DNA from: JAXGQD01 sp964401615
GTDB lineage: Bacteria; Bacillota; Clostridia; Saccharofermentanales; Fastidiosipilaceae
Length of the DNA: 5,748 nucleotides
Direction of reading: 5' to 3'
Assembly: GCA_964401615.1 (NCBI GenBank)
Contig: CAYNZF010000096.1
Location: forward strand, 1-5,748
Both the position numbers and the translations under genes were made by a program. The first letter of the stretch is position 1. Each line of letters opens with the position of its first letter. Positions 5,655-5,748 of this stretch are shown here, piece after piece. The notes below the pieces were generated by a model. That model did not search any database, had not been told where the DNA came from, and saw nothing but the letters and a program-made list of their open reading frames with translations.

Positions 5655-5664
5655 GTATAGCAAA

Positions 5665-5727
5665 ATGATCAAAATCATTGACAATCAGTTACTGCTGCTT
5701 GTGCCGACGGATTTTTTCCGCCAATAG
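5665..5727 (+). CDS. Short reading frame at the right edge, possibly the start of a frame-broken gene
   Basis: An ATG at 5665 with an upstream Shine-Dalgarno-like GAGGGAG opens a frame of 20 codons (MIKIIDNQLLLLVPTDFFRQ) that stops at TAG 5725-5727. A run of six T residues followed by CC occurs shortly before the stop. Both the -1 and +1 frames after this run stay open to the window end; the -1 frame would continue FFPPIADLGCPS. So the short frame may be the N-terminus of a longer gene with a frameshift, a sequencing error at the T-run, a decayed gene, or simply a small peptide. I do not recognise the family, and too little sequence follows to decide. Confidence 0.3.
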   Translation: MIKIIDNQLLLLVPTDFFRQ

Positions 5728-5748
5728 CCGACTTAGGATGTCCTTCAA

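Overview
The window looks like a piece of a Firmicutes (Bacillota) chromosome, probably from an anaerobic or facultative Clostridia-type or Bacilli-type organism. The basis is strong purine-rich Shine-Dalgarno sites before almost every gene, a GC content that is roughly balanced by eye, AT-rich spacers, and hairpin-plus-T-run terminators. The species cannot be named from the sequence. No rRNA, tRNA, CRISPR array or insertion sequence is visible.

Layout, left to right: (1) a leader of about 210 bases with a good dyad, then an aldo/keto reductase gene (+, 214-1200). (2) A uroporphyrinogen decarboxylase-fold protein of the methyltransferase type, not a haem enzyme (-, 1233-2276), convergent with the reductase across a gap of only 32 bases. 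(3) A divergent spacer of 248 bases with a near-perfect dyad and a spaced 9-bp direct repeat. (4) A beta-hydroxyacid dehydrogenase (3-hydroxyisobutyrate dehydrogenase family, +, 2525-3388). (5) iolB, 5-deoxy-glucuronate isomerase (+, 3487-4281), with a candidate promoter of its own but no terminator separating it from the dehydrogenase. (6) A strong terminator, then an AT-rich spacer with nested symmetric elements. (7) A short-chain dehydrogenase/reductase (+, 4727-5467) closed by its own terminator. (8) A promoter-like sequence and Shine-Dalgarno site leading into a short reading frame that stops after 20 codons just past a T-run, at the right edge.

The one pathway-specific marker is iolB, which places the window in or beside a myo-inositol catabolic locus. 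The other inositol genes (iolA, C, D, E, G, J, transporter, regulator) are not here. The dehydrogenase beside iolB is of a family that interconverts short beta-hydroxyacids and semialdehydes. A reasonable inference is that it acts on malonate semialdehyde, the three-carbon product of the Iol pathway, making 3-hydroxypropionate instead of, or alongside, the oxidative IolA route. The aldo/keto reductase and the SDR could act on inositol-derived or other polyol/sugar carbonyls. The least explained member is the uroporphyrinogen decarboxylase-like protein. It keeps a His-x-Cys motif like that of corrinoid methyltransferases but seems to lack the third zinc ligand, and its function in a carbohydrate locus is open.
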